DNA of 64,000 nucleotides. Source: Halobacillus sp. A1. GTDB taxonomy: Bacteria; Bacillota; Bacilli; Bacillales; Halobacillaceae. Every line of letters starts with the position of its first letter. Positions within the stretch are counted from its first letter, which is position 1. The notes under the pieces were generated by a model, which saw only the letters and a program-made list of their open reading frames with translations, did no database searches and was not told where the DNA came from. Below are positions 36,674 to 45,438 of the stretch, piece after piece. Made by a program: the position numbers and the translations under genes. Location: assembly GCF_024189295.1 (NCBI RefSeq), contig NZ_JAIZEN010000001.1, forward strand, positions 556,971 through 620,970, read 5' to 3'.

Positions 36674-38098
36674 ATGTCAGCTATAGAAAACAAAGAGTTT
36701 TGGTTTGTTGTAGGATCACAACACCTTTATGGAGAAGAAACGTTAGCAGAAGTTAAAAACCATGCGAAAACAATTACTGATGCATTAAATGAAAGCGGTG
36801 TTCTACCGTACCCGGTTGTGTTGCAGGATTTAGCTGTTAACACCGATAAAATCACAAGGATTATGAAAGAAGTCAACTATCGGGATGAGGTTGCCGGTGT
36901 TATTACTTGGATGCACACATTTTCGCCTGCGAAAATGTGGATTCGCGGCACAAAATTATTACAAAAACCATTACTCCATTTAGCCACACAATTCAACGAA
37001 AGTATTCCATGGGAATCGATTGATATGGATTTCATGAACCTTAACCAATCTGCTCATGGGGACCGTGAGTATGGTTTTATCAATGCCCGTTTGAACAAAA
37101 AAAATAAAGTTGTTGTCGGTTATTGGGGACGTGCTGAAGTCCAAAAGCAAATTGCAGATTGGATGAACGTAGCGGTAGCTTATATGGAGAGTTTTGAAAT
37201 CAAAGTCGCTCGATTCGGTGACAATATGCGTCACGTTGGAGTGACCGAAGGGGATAAAGTAGAAGCACAAATTCAGTTTGGATGGACCGTAGATTATTTT
37301 GGAATTGGTGACCTTGTTCACTATGTGAACGCTGTTAATGACGAAGAAGTTAATGCTCTATTTGAAGAATATACAAAGCTGTATGCATTTGATTATGGTA
37401 CATACAGTAAAGAAGAATGGGAATACAGCGTAAAAGTACAAGCAAGCTATGAAATTGCCATTAAGCGTTTCCTAGAGGAGGGTGGTTACAATGCTTTCAC
37501 TACTAACTTTGAAGATTTATATGGCTTGAAACAGCTTCCCGGACTTGCCGTTCAACGTTTGATGGCTCATGGATATGGTTTTGCTGCTGAAGGGGATTGG
37601 AAGACCGCAGCACTGGATCGCTTACTCAAAGTGATGAGCCATAACCAATCAACTGGCTTTATGGAAGATTACATCTATGAATTGGCTACTGGTCAAGAAG
37701 CAATTCTTCAATCACATATGCTTGAAGTAGATCCAACTTTAGCAAGTAACAAACCAAAAATTATCGTTTCTCCATTAGGCATTGGTAATCGAGAAGATCC
37801 AGCTCGTTTAGTATTTGACGGTAAGGCTGGAGAAGGTGTAGTTGTTTCAATGGCTGACTTTGGTACTCATTACAAGCTTTTGATTAACGAAGTTGCTGCA
37901 TCTGAACCAACTGTTCCAGCTCCAAAATTACCAGTAGCGCGTATGCTCTGGGAGGTAAAACCAAATTTTCACGATGGCGTAAAAGCCTGGGTAGAAAATG
38001 GAGGCGGTCACCATACAGTTGTCTCACTTAACCTAACAACAGATCAAATAGTGTCCTATGCAAAACTGGTGGGCCTAGAATACGTAGTTATTAAGTAA
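36674..38098 (+). CDS. araA: L-arabinose isomerase
   Basis: A 474-residue isomerase converting L-arabinose to L-ribulose with Mn2+. The N-terminus [19 protein letters not shown] is diagnostic. Metal ligands sit in [19 protein letters not shown] (Glu), [15 protein letters not shown] (Glu), QSHMLEVDP (His) and [11 protein letters not shown] (His). It starts 30 bases after araD with GAAGAGG upstream. It is last of the arabinose operon; I see no clear terminator in the 280 bases that follow. Confidence 0.96.
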   Translation: MSAIENKEFWFVVGSQHLYGEETLAEVKNHAKTITDALNESGVLPYPVVLQDLAVNTDKITRIMKEVNYRDEVAGVITWMHTFSPAKMWIRGTKLLQKPLLHLATQFNESIPWESIDMDFMNLNQSAHGDREYGFINARLNKKNKVVVGYWGRAEVQKQIADWMNVAVAYMESFEIKVARFGDNMRHVGVTEGDKVEAQIQFGWTVDYFGIGDLVHYVNAVNDEEVNALFEEYTKLYAFDYGTYSKEEWEYSVKVQASYEIAIKRFLEEGGYNAFTTNFEDLYGLKQLPGLAVQRLMAHGYGFAAEGDWKTAALDRLLKVMSHNQSTGFMEDYIYELATGQEAILQSHMLEVDPTLASNKPKIIVSPLGIGNREDPARLVFDGKAGEGVVVSMADFGTHYKLLINEVAASEPTVPAPKLPVARMLWEVKPNFHDGVKAWVENGGGHHTVVSLNLTTDQIVSYAKLVGLEYVVIK

Positions 38099-38378
38099 AT
38101 GCCTCCTCCCAATAAGGTCATTTATATTTAATTGAAAGGGAGTATTTGGAAACGATATTTAAAATGGTTGTAAAGGAACTGAAAAACTCAAAACAAGAGA
38201 CATTCGGTCCTAGTTTCCGGCATGACTGCTACTAAGTATATTTGAATGAGTGATTATTACAACGAAATTACACATTTTTCACATACTTTCTCTGAATTTC
38301 GCCCACATCCTATATTTATACTAAGTTTGTTGGCACAGTTCCAATAAATACTAAATAGAATAGGAGTTTTCGATCTTT

Positions 38379-39473
38379 ATGAAGAAAATATCACTCACCT
38401 TCGCATTTATGACTGCCATTCTCGTACTAGGTGCTTGTACCAATACAAGCAATGAAAATGAGGAGAAAGAAGAAAACCAAACTACAGAGGAAAGCAGTTC
38501 CACTAATACGAGTGGTTCTTCTGATGCTGGCACTGGGGGTGAAGATAGCGTCACGCTTGAAGAGATGGATGATTTCTATGTAGGAGATTCCCAGGATAAT
38601 CAGTCTTTGATCCATTCTTTTATTCCTCATGAATCGAACAATACGCCCGTGGTCATGGTTCCCGGTTTGGGACTCGGGGCCAACATTTACGAGAGCACTC
38701 CAGATCATCGTAATGGCTGGGCCTATGATTTTTCGCAAGCCGGCTATCCTGTTTATACCGTAGATACCTCAGACCTTGCTAGTGCAGGTCTCTCAGAATC
38801 AGAGGCAAGCGCCTCTATGTCTAAATGGGATTCTCAGTCGATCTGGGAGCGCTGGGGATTAGGTTCCGCTCCGGATGAACCTTATCCAGACGGGCAATTT
38901 CCGGCAGACTCTTTTGAACAATTCTATGCGAGTATTCCCATGCAAATAAGCACTGGAGGTGGCTCAGATTCAACCGACGACAGTGAAAGCGCCCGTGGAG
39001 GCAAGGGTGAAGGTGCTGGTGGAGGAGGCACTTCCCAGGTTAATCAGCAAGAAGTAGATAATATGATCTCTTTACTAGAAGACAAAGGACCTGCTATATT
39101 AATGGTTCATTCTATGGGAGGCGAAATTGGCTATGAGGTAGCGCGTCAACGTCCCGATTTAGTTAAGGGGCTTGTTGCTATTGAACCGGTGGGCTCTCCA
39201 ACAGACGAGCAGGAAATAGAGGACACATTTGCAGAAATTCCATACCTTGGCGTCTACGGGGATTACCTTGAATCACGTAATCAGGTAAGTCGTCTGGAAG
39301 CGGTCCAAACGACCGTTGACATGATTAATGAAAATGGTGGTACAGGCGAAGTGATAGAATTGACAGAAGAAGGGATTAACGGAAACTCCCACTTATTGAT
39401 GATCGATAAGAACAACAACGAGATTTCCTCGCAAATCATTGATTGGTTAGATCGTGTAGAAACAGAATCATAA
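38379..39473 (+). CDS. lipoprotein with alpha/beta-hydrolase domain
   Basis: A 364-residue surface lipoprotein: signal MKKISLTFAFMTAILVLGAC with cysteine 20 lipidated, then a Ser/Thr/Glu/Asn-rich linker to residue about 60, then an alpha/beta-hydrolase fold. PVVMVPGLGLGANIYES is the oxyanion strand, the nucleophile is the serine in MVHSMGGEIGYEV, and the histidine is probably in GNSHLLMID. A glycine-rich acidic insertion (about 200-225) interrupts the lid region. Related proteins are annotated as lipases, esterases or polyester hydrolases; the exact substrate is not evident. It is a single gene with its own terminator. Acidic composition fits an exposed protein in a saline habitat. Confidence 0.82.
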   Translation: MKKISLTFAFMTAILVLGACTNTSNENEEKEENQTTEESSSTNTSGSSDAGTGGEDSVTLEEMDDFYVGDSQDNQSLIHSFIPHESNNTPVVMVPGLGLGANIYESTPDHRNGWAYDFSQAGYPVYTVDTSDLASAGLSESEASASMSKWDSQSIWERWGLGSAPDEPYPDGQFPADSFEQFYASIPMQISTGGGSDSTDDSESARGGKGEGAGGGGTSQVNQQEVDNMISLLEDKGPAILMVHSMGGEIGYEVARQRPDLVKGLVAIEPVGSPTDEQEIEDTFAEIPYLGVYGDYLESRNQVSRLEAVQTTVDMINENGGTGEVIELTEEGINGNSHLLMIDKNNNEISSQIIDWLDRVETES

Positions 39474-39482
39474 AACTTCTGA

Positions 39483-39515
39483 CTCACAGGTGTCCTTCAC
39501 CTGTGAGTTGTTATT
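39483..39515 (+). terminator. terminator of the lipoprotein hydrolase gene
   Basis: CTCACAGGTG (39483-39492) and CACCTGTGAG (39498-39507) form a 10-bp stem with a 5-nt loop, followed by a T-rich tail, 10 bases after the stop codon. Confidence 0.9.
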
Positions 39516-39985
39516 TATTAAAAAGAGTAATAAAATCTTCACTCTGTGTTTTAAAGTTCGATTATTTATGCAGACGGTCTTAGAGAGTTATATTTAGTAA
39601 AGTAGGAAACAATATTGAGAATTTTAGTAAAACTCTGGTTGGGAAAGAGTTTCATGATGAAGTCAGAAGTGGAGATATTACGCTGATAAATATACATGCT
39701 AGCTGGCGATTGATTGACATACTATTTCCCATAAGTGTTTAGGGGGCATTGATAAAGGTATTTTCATAATAATGTTATAATATGTAAAAAAGTAAAAGTA
39801 AGGGGAGAGTAATGAGCCTATCTATATAGAAACAAAGTACATACAGCATTTAGAAAGTGGTATTGGCGATATTGGCAAATTTATTGTTAAAGAAAAAGAT
39901 AAATTGTCAAGCTTACAATGTGATAAATAAACACATAATATAAATGTAAGTGGTTGATATTAAATTTATTTAAAGAGGGATATTA
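39516..39985. other. decayed accessory DNA with coding-like fragments
   Basis: No intact gene. Two plus-strand stretches read like protein without starts: about 39612-39742 (ENFSKTLVGKEFHDEV, then LINIHASWRLIDILFP) and about 39800-39930 (EPIYIETKYIQHLESGIGDI, then KEKDKLSSLQCDK). They resemble no family I know. Confidence 0.35.
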
Positions 39986-40335
39986 ATGAGAATTGACGAA
40001 CAAAAGATTGAAGGATGTTACATCTATGAAAAAGATATTATCATCAAATTGACCAAATAGAAGCAACAAACTCGGTTTATAAATACTTTGTTATGAATCA
40101 GGGTTCTGCGAACGATTACATTCAAGCCTTTTATTGCATGATGAATGGAGAAAGATACACGAGAACAATTAATACGAAGGCAACTAAATACTTTATGAAA
40201 ATAATTGGAATGGAATTTGGTGACAATTACCTTGAAAAGATGTTGCTTGCTGTGAAAAAGCATACAGAATATTATGGTAGTGTTAGTAAGGACCGCTTGA
40301 GAGGTGTAGAAAACATTTTAAATAATTACAGTTAA
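39986..40335 (+). pseudogene. small hypothetical gene, frameshifted
   Basis: An ATG with AAAGAGGGA upstream opens MRIDEQKIEGCYIYEKDI, which stops at 40060. The sequence goes on in another frame as QIEATNSVYKYFVMNQGSAN, then TINTKATKYFMKIIGMEFGD and KHTEYYGSVSKDRLRGVENI, ending at 40335. Joined, these give about 116 residues of consistent, lysine-rich helical protein, so one frameshift near 40040-40060 broke it. Function unknown; the context is mobile-element debris. Confidence 0.45.
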
Positions 40336-40436
40336 TTAATTGAGGGACTTAGAAGAAACTAAAAAGAACGCTGATTTGGTGGAGCTTTTCATTAAATCTA
40401 CATTTTAAAAATAACTTTGTATATCTAGTACTGATA

Positions 40437-40493
40437 TTACATCAAAAAATTCAAATCCTTGTTGACGAATTGTTGACCAAACTCGTCAACAAC
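40437..40493 (-). pseudogene. possible C-terminal tail of a phage-type integrase
   Basis: The minus strand reads VVDEFGQQFVNKDLNFLM then a TAA. A FGQQFVN-like tail is known to me from the extreme C-termini of phage and ICE integrases. Only 18 residues remain, directly preceded by stops. The DNA also contains a 10-bp inverted repeat (40459-40468 with 40483-40492). Close to the tRNA fragment at 40595. Too short to be sure. Confidence 0.35.
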
Positions 40494-40594
40494 TATTTAT
40501 TTATATCATATTTAATCCTAAGCAAAATTCCATAAATCCAATAACATCAGGAATATCTAGTACAAATCATGTTCAATAATACTCAGGACTCATG

Positions 40595-40640
40595 ACTGGC
40601 AGTGTAGAGGTCAGCGGTTCGAGCCCGCTATGCTCCACTA
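40595..40640 (+). pseudogene. 3' fragment of tRNA-Ala(GGC), probable attachment-site scar
   Basis: 46 bases equal the 3' part of a Bacillus-type tRNA-Ala(GGC): the anticodon loop CTGGCAG with anticodon GGC, the 3' anticodon strand TGTAG, the variable loop AGGTC, a full T-arm (AGCGG TTCGAGC CCGCT) and the acceptor strand ATGCTCC-A. The end is CTA instead of CCA. The 5' half (acceptor, D-arm, 5' anticodon strand) is missing. Such 3' tRNA pieces arise when an integrative element recombines at a tRNA gene. It is followed by a terminator as a real tRNA gene would be. Confidence 0.75.
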
Positions 40641-40651
40641 AACAAAGAAAA

Positions 40652-40675
40652 AACCCTGCAGAGCAGGGTTTTTTT
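40652..40675 (+). terminator. terminator behind the tRNA fragment
   Basis: AACCCTGC (40652-40659), short loop, GCAGGGTT (40663-40670), then a run of T. Classic Rho-independent terminator, 11 bases after the tRNA end; probably copied along with the tRNA 3' end. Confidence 0.85.
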
Positions 40676-40744
40676 ATGAAATTTTATTTAATCCTTATGC
40701 TAAGCTCACAAAGCATGATAACACTTAAGGAGGAGGACATAAGT

Positions 40745-41077
40745 ATGGTTGATTTGTCCAAGGTTACCAAAAGTGATGCTGAATATTATGAGAGTATGGT
40801 AAGAAGTGGTACAAATACTCCCGAGCTGCGTCTCTATGATCGATCCCCATTTTAAGAGTTACTTAAGGATCGTAATTCTGAGGATTACAAACGGTTTATA
40901 AAAGTGTACAATACTATGCAATATGTTCTTTTAGAAAGGGATAAGCTTGTGCTGAATAAGATATACGGGGTTGATTGTGAAATAGAGATACTGAGTGAAA
41001 TAGCGAAAGAAATCAATGTAACCACATAGCGTGTAAGGCAAATTCGCTATAAGGCGAACGTAAAAATTTTAAGTTGA
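40745..41077 (+). pseudogene. sigma-70-like regulator gene broken by two nonsense codons
   Basis: A single uninterrupted frame of 111 codons except for TAA at 40853 and TAG at 41021 or nearby. It starts with ATG after AAGGAGGA. The reading MVDLSKVTKSDAEYYESM, ELLKDRNSEDYKRFIKVY, LERDKLVLNKIYGVDC and EILSEIAKEINVTT-stop-RVRQIRYKA shows a region-4 HTH of sigma-70-type factors, where the TAG stands at the usual Q/R position. No frameshift is present, so decay is recent or the product is made by readthrough. Size suggests a small phage or accessory sigma-like protein. Confidence 0.55.
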
Positions 41078-41344
41078 TGAATATTCGCCAGAACCGCTCT
41101 TTATTAGGAGATATTGTAGATGAGGTTCGTTTAGACTGCCTGACAAAATTACGACACGCAATTCGTTTTAAAAAAAGATTCAGTGAATTTATAAAATACT
41201 GCGGCCGTTTTCTCCCCCATCCACATAAGAATCCAATTTTAGAGGTTAGGCAGATCTATTAAACAATTTCTTTGACATCAATATCAATCCTAGTTATTCT
41301 ATGATTATAAATCCGACTATTTTTATAAGGAAAAGGGTGTTTAT
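41078..41344 (+). other. short open frame of unknown nature before the transporter
   Basis: A 61-codon frame (to 41262) reads MNIRQNRSLLGDIVDEVRLD, then CLTKLRHAIRFKKRF. It has no good ribosome site and begins where the sigma-like pseudogene ends. It may be more of the same decayed element. The rest is the promoter region of the transporter, with AAGGAAAAGG before its ATG. Confidence 0.3.
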
Positions 41345-42601
41345 ATGGAAACTATTAGAGTTGAACCTATAGATGAAGGAAAGGATCCAGTAAAGCGTGA
41401 AGATGCTGCTTTAAATAGCCCACAGATGCCGCTGATTATCGGTGGTCTCATCGTTGGTGCCATTTTAATGATTTACCTTATGGTAACCCAAAATGTAGTG
41501 CAGTCATTACTACTTGTGATTGGTTTGTTGCTTGGTTATACACTATTTCATGCTCGCTTTGGTTTTACTTCCGCATTTCGCAGGATGATGTCAGTGGGGA
41601 ATGGACAAGCTATACGTTCTCACATGGTAATGTTAGCCGTAGCTGTGACTTTATTTGCTCCGATATTAGCATTTGGGTATTCTTTCTTTGGAGAAGAACC
41701 GGGAGGGAATGTTTCGGCAATTGGAGTAAGTCTTCTAGTAGGGTCATTTATGTTTGGTGTCGGGATGCAGCTTGGTGGAGGATGCGCTTCTGGTACGCTT
41801 TATGCCGTCGGAGGCGGTCGCTCTGTTATGCTTGTTACGCTATTATTCTTTATTATTGGCTCGACTATAGGGGCAGCTCACCTGCCATTCTGGACGGAAG
41901 ATCTGCCTGCATTTGAACCTGTGTCTCTCGCGACGTCTACAGGTCTGGGCTATGGCGGGGCTTGGCTGCTGTCCATTGGTTTGTTCGGTTTAATTGCCTG
42001 GATTACCTTGGTTGTAGAAAAGAAGAAAAAAGCGCCGAAAATGGCACCTGTACCAACAACAAATGGATGGAAAAGAATCTTTCGGGGTTCATGGCCTTTG
42101 TTTGCGGCTGCGATTGCATTGGCTGTTTTGAATGCATTAACTTTAATGACCCGAGGGTCTCCGTGGGGCGTCACATCAGCATTTGCCCTATGGGGGTCTA
42201 AAGCAGCTCAATTCTTTGGGTTTGATGTGGCTAGCTGGGGGTACTGGCAGGGAGAGAACGCTGCCGTTTTGGAGGCGTCCATTTTTGCAGACTCTACCAC
42301 AGTATTGAACTTAGGCGTTATATTAGGTGCGTTCCTGGCTTCAGCAGCAGGCGGCCTATTCAAATTTTCAAAATTGAATGGGAAAAATGTTGCGGCTTCC
42401 GTTATTGGAGGTTTGCTGATGGGGTATGGAGCCCGACTTGCTTTCGGGTGTAATATAGGCGCATACTTTAGCGGGATTGCATCCTTTAGCCTTCATGGTT
42501 ACATTTGGGGAGCTTTAGCATTAGCCGGGACATTTCTAGCTTTATATTTAAGACCGTTGTTTGGTTTATCTGTTCCGAAATCAAAAGATTCTTTTTGCTA
42601 G
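41345..42601 (+). CDS. YeeE/YedE-family transporter (thiosulfate/sulfur-compound uptake)
   Basis: A 418-residue membrane protein with about 10-11 helices in two related halves. Each half carries a cysteine motif of the family: FGVGMQLGGGCASGTLYAVG and YGARLAFGCNIGAYFSGIAS. In TsuA of this family such cysteines pass thiosulfate across the membrane. A charged cytoplasmic loop (VVEKKKKAPKM) joins the halves. It is a single gene followed by a bidirectional terminator and a broken redoxin gene on the other strand. Thiosulfate is the likely substrate by family only; the companion TusA-like protein often found next to it is absent here. Confidence 0.88.
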   Translation: METIRVEPIDEGKDPVKREDAALNSPQMPLIIGGLIVGAILMIYLMVTQNVVQSLLLVIGLLLGYTLFHARFGFTSAFRRMMSVGNGQAIRSHMVMLAVAVTLFAPILAFGYSFFGEEPGGNVSAIGVSLLVGSFMFGVGMQLGGGCASGTLYAVGGGRSVMLVTLLFFIIGSTIGAAHLPFWTEDLPAFEPVSLATSTGLGYGGAWLLSIGLFGLIAWITLVVEKKKKAPKMAPVPTTNGWKRIFRGSWPLFAAAIALAVLNALTLMTRGSPWGVTSAFALWGSKAAQFFGFDVASWGYWQGENAAVLEASIFADSTTVLNLGVILGAFLASAAGGLFKFSKLNGKNVAASVIGGLLMGYGARLAFGCNIGAYFSGIASFSLHGYIWGALALAGTFLALYLRPLFGLSVPKSKDSFC

Positions 42602-42617
42602 CTAATAAAAAGAAGAG

Positions 42618-42655
42618 ACACCGCCATGTGAATCGTTCACATGGCGGTGTTTGTT
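42618..42655. terminator. bidirectional terminator after the sulfur transporter
   Basis: A perfect 15-bp stem, ACACCGCCATGTGAA (42618-42632) with TTCACATGGCGGTGT (42636-42650), loop of 3, T-rich on the plus side. It separates the convergent transporter and redoxin remnant. Confidence 0.9.
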
Positions 42656-42875
42656 TATTTCAGATTCTTCTTAATGTATTGAATGATTTTTCTAAGTTCT
42701 TTGGGATGAGGGCGGCCGAATGGGCTTGTTTGTCTTTGTTGATATAGTAACTTTCCTTGTCCATCTGTCAAAAAGTAAGCGGGGTCACTGTGAGTACCGT
42801 GATCTTCATAAGGTGTCCGGACACAGTCGGTAAGGTAAAATTTGGTACTTGCTGACTTAACTTGAAACTTGTCAC
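42655..42875 (-). pseudogene. redoxin (AhpC/TSA-type), internally deleted and frameshifted
   Basis: A GTG at 42875 has AAGGAG 9-10 bases upstream and opens TSFKLSQQVPNFTLPTVSGH, the standard N-terminus of AhpC/TSA and thioredoxin-like redoxins. After 20-odd residues that frame loses sense, and another frame carries a redoxin C-terminus: HSDPAYFLTDGQGKLLYQQR, then GRPHPKELRKIIQYIKKN. The whole peroxidatic middle, about 90 residues with the CxxC or TxxC motif, is missing. Deletion plus frame change makes it a pseudogene. A shifted reading from 42885 gives 76 residues but no proper ribosome-site spacing. Confidence 0.65.
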
Positions 42876-43024
42876 GAGCAAACACTCCTTTTAATTATAT
42901 TTCTTACCTTACCCTAGTTTCGTAATAAATAAATGTGAGCTATATAACAATTTCAATTTTCAACAGAGACTTCACTTATAAAATTAGTCATAAAAAAACT
43001 CACACCACTGAATGATGTGAGAAT

Positions 43025-43453
43025 AAACAACTTAGGTGACTCAACCATGTAAGAATCATCCTGGATTCTACATTGTCTTGATTTGATTAACTCGCAGAAG
43101 GACAATTCTGTCTAAGAATTCGTTTCCGCTTAATGTGGTTAAGTCAAATTTGTGTTGCTGCTCCTCTTTTCTATAAATTACTTATGAAAAGAAGAAAGTA
43201 ATGCTAGAGCGACCTTTAAATCTTGACTACCTCTGCAAAGAAAGTGTTGATTTCCATTTCAGGGGTCATTGTCTTACAGGAATTGGTCGACTCTTCGTAT
43301 CAGGGCGGTTATATAACCCTTATTCCGACACGCGACCTTAAGATCCGGGCAATTCTCATCCTATACACAGGAGTTGTGTTCCCTTCTATCGGTCAAAAAT
43401 GTCATTGTTCGTTTGGAAACGAACTCGCGATGGTTGAGCCACCTAAGTTGTTT
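43025..43453. repeat. 430-bp segment bounded by 24-bp inverted repeats, IS or MITE relic
   Basis: Left end 43025-43048 and right end 43430-43453 are inverted copies (core CAACTTAGGTGACTCAACCAT) with one mismatch in 24. The interior has no intact gene; a 93-codon frame at 43223-43504 crosses the right end and looks spurious. Size and ends fit a non-autonomous transposable element or a deleted insertion sequence. No clear target duplication is seen by eye. Confidence 0.55.
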
Positions 43454-43874
43454 AGCGGTTTGTTATTTCTTTACATGTTTATTATACCATTATTTTTGAG
43501 TTAGTGCGAGCAAATTCATAAAAAAGATTGCGCTTACATAACTGATTTGAAAGGTGTTTTTTCAGCGTATGAGATTGGACTAGTAAAACGGGGATTGCAA
43601 ACTGATGAAGAAACAGGGAAACGTTCTGTTGCGGTATACATTATGCTTATCTTCCATTTTGAAGGTTAAAAGTTGCTGGAAATTTTTAATTTTACAAAGA
43701 ATGCTTCTAATTTTAAGGGGTTTACCTTTCTTTACACCCCTCTATCTATTAATATATGGGTTGGGTCTTTATTAAAGTAACTATGAATATATTATAGATG
43801 TTAATAGTAGAATTAAAATGTTAGAAAAATTGAGAAGTTATTGAATAGTTGTGGATAGAAAGTAGGGTTAAGAA
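43454..43874. other. intergenic stretch before the sodium channel
   Basis: AT-rich, no gene recognised. The final 30 bases hold the weak ribosome site (AAAGTAGGGTT) of the channel gene. No operator or hairpin that I can name. Confidence 0.45.
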
Positions 43875-44636
43875 ATGAAGTTGAAGAAGTTTGTAGAACA
43901 CCCGTTATTTACGAGATTTATTCTCGCGGTTATTTTAATAAACGCTGTGCAAATCGGATTTGGAACAGACGCGTCAATATATGAACGTTACGAATCTTTA
44001 TTCATTGGATTGGATTTACTGATCCTGGCAATTTTTACGGTTGAAATTGTTCTGAAATTAATCGTTTATCGAAAGCAATTTTTTAAAGATGGCTGGAACG
44101 TATTTGATTTTGTAATTGTATTTGGAAGTATAGTATTGTATAACACCCATTTGGTTGGCGTCTTAAGGATTCTTCGAGTGCTTCGAGTACTTAGGACAAT
44201 CTCGGTCGTACCTTCTTTACGAAGGCTAACAGCCGCATTATTCATGGCGATTCCTGCGATTGGATCGGTTACCATCCTTATGGGGATCGTGTTTTACGTG
44301 TATGCTGTTATCGGGACGAGCTTCTTTGGTGAAATTACTCCAGAATATTTCGGGAATATTGGTTTAAGTGCGTTGACTTTATTCCAAGTATTTACGCTGG
44401 AAAGCTGGGCGAGCGGAGTATTTCGTCCGATTTTTGCTGAAGTTGTCTGGTCATGGTTCTATTTTGTTTCATTTATTATCGTTTCGACGTTTATAATTCT
44501 AAACTTGATTGTCGGTGAAATTGTAAACAATGCTCAGAAGCTTTCCGAGCATTCAGAGCAGGAGAGTGAAGATACAAGAAAAATAATGAATGAGCTGAAT
44601 GAATTGAAACGAATGATCAAAAAGGAAAATGAATAA
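43875..44636 (+). CDS. voltage-gated sodium channel, NaChBac/NavBP type
   Basis: A 253-residue six-helix ion channel subunit that should form tetramers. The voltage sensor S4 is LRILRVLRVLRTI with arginines 98, 101, 104 and 107 every third place. The pore carries the filter TLESWAS (residues 174-180), identical to the Na+-selective filter of NaChBac from Bacillus halodurans. A C-terminal charged coiled-coil tail (after residue 215) fits the family. In alkaliphilic Bacillus such channels let Na+ re-enter for pH homeostasis and motility. Single gene followed by a terminator. Function by homology is strong. Confidence 0.95.
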   Translation: MKLKKFVEHPLFTRFILAVILINAVQIGFGTDASIYERYESLFIGLDLLILAIFTVEIVLKLIVYRKQFFKDGWNVFDFVIVFGSIVLYNTHLVGVLRILRVLRVLRTISVVPSLRRLTAALFMAIPAIGSVTILMGIVFYVYAVIGTSFFGEITPEYFGNIGLSALTLFQVFTLESWASGVFRPIFAEVVWSWFYFVSFIIVSTFIILNLIVGEIVNNAQKLSEHSEQESEDTRKIMNELNELKRMIKKENE

Positions 44637-44643
44637 AAGAGAT

Positions 44644-44674
44644 AAAAAGCGGGGTAACTCCCGCTTTTTATTTT
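44644..44674 (+). terminator. terminator of the sodium channel gene
   Basis: AAAAAGCGGG (44644-44653), loop GTAACT, CCCGCTTTTT (44660-44669), then T-rich sequence, 7 bases after the stop. Confidence 0.92.
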
Positions 44675-44724
44675 TGCGATGATATGGACTTCTCGCCACA
44701 AAATGATAGAATTTAAGTAGAGTA

Positions 44725-45366
44725 TTGAAGAAGGAGTCCAAGTCTATGAATCTGTGGATAAGAAAAGCATTTGTTGTCTTAATTACAATTATGACACTGG
44801 GCATTTATATACCACCTGCTTATGCAGAGATAGAAACGGCTGAAAATAAAGAAGTCGCTTCTAAAGATCATGCGGATCACGAGAATTTAGAAAACGAAGA
44901 AGCTCCCAAAACAAACGTCGTTGATGATGAGATTTCCCCTTTCGAAGAACCTGTTCTCTCTACTGAATATTATGTACATACGATAACAGAACAGGCGAAG
45001 GGTCAAATGGTTACAAAAATGGGGCCAAAAATCATAGATAAAGTGGAAGCTGATTTTGAAAGGGACATCCTGCCTAAGATGGAAGAAGTTATAGAGGAGA
45101 TTATCACCGAGGCGGGGGAGGAGGATGTTCCCTATTATGAAGTAACAGAGGAACTGACTCCGGGATATGGAGAAAAGATCTTTACAGTATTGGACGGCCG
45201 TACGAAAGAAGAAATTGCTCGTTTTGATGTGAGGCGAGATATCCGGCCTGGAGAAGGGTATTGGTTCAATTTTCATTATCATCTGAATAAGGACAGCTTT
45301 GAAGAACATCATAGCATTGGAGAAATTTACTGGGATAAAAACACACCTCCTAAGTGGATGTCATAG
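44725..45366 (+). CDS. YpjP-like exported protein
   Basis: A 213-residue protein with an N-terminal signal or anchor helix (residues 10-32, KAFVVLITIMTLGIYIPPAYA, likely cleaved after AYA) followed by an acidic linker to about 75. The remainder (YVHTITEQAKGQMVTKMGPK, VPYYEVTEELTPGYGEKIFT, GEGYWFNFHYHLNKDSFEEH) matches the YpjP family of Bacillus, whose function is unknown. A GAAGAAGGAG site precedes the ATG. It is a single gene between two terminators. Confidence 0.8.
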   Translation: MKKESKSMNLWIRKAFVVLITIMTLGIYIPPAYAEIETAENKEVASKDHADHENLENEEAPKTNVVDDEISPFEEPVLSTEYYVHTITEQAKGQMVTKMGPKIIDKVEADFERDILPKMEEVIEEIITEAGEEDVPYYEVTEELTPGYGEKIFTVLDGRTKEEIARFDVRRDIRPGEGYWFNFHYHLNKDSFEEHHSIGEIYWDKNTPPKWMS

Positions 45367-45393
45367 TTTTATAAAACTTGCTTTACTCATAAT

Positions 45394-45436
45394 AAAATCC
45401 CCCGGTTTTGTCAAAATGACGGAGCGGGGGATTTTT
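45394..45436. terminator. bidirectional terminator between ypjP-like gene and ykfD
   Basis: AAAATCCCCCG (45394-45404) pairs with CGGGGGATTTTT (45425-45436) around a 20-nt loop; T-runs on both strands. It ends the YpjP-like transcript and the long dpp-ykf operon, whose last stop is 3 bases away. Confidence 0.88.
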
Positions 45437-45438
45437 AT

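Noticed and set aside
40592..40744. ATG at 40592 as start of an 87-residue protein
   Set aside because: The frame runs through the tRNA fragment and a terminator; the proper start for the downstream remnant is ATG 40745.
43223..43504. 93-codon frame inside the inverted-repeat element
   Set aside because: Crosses the right repeat, has no ribosome site and resembles no transposase.
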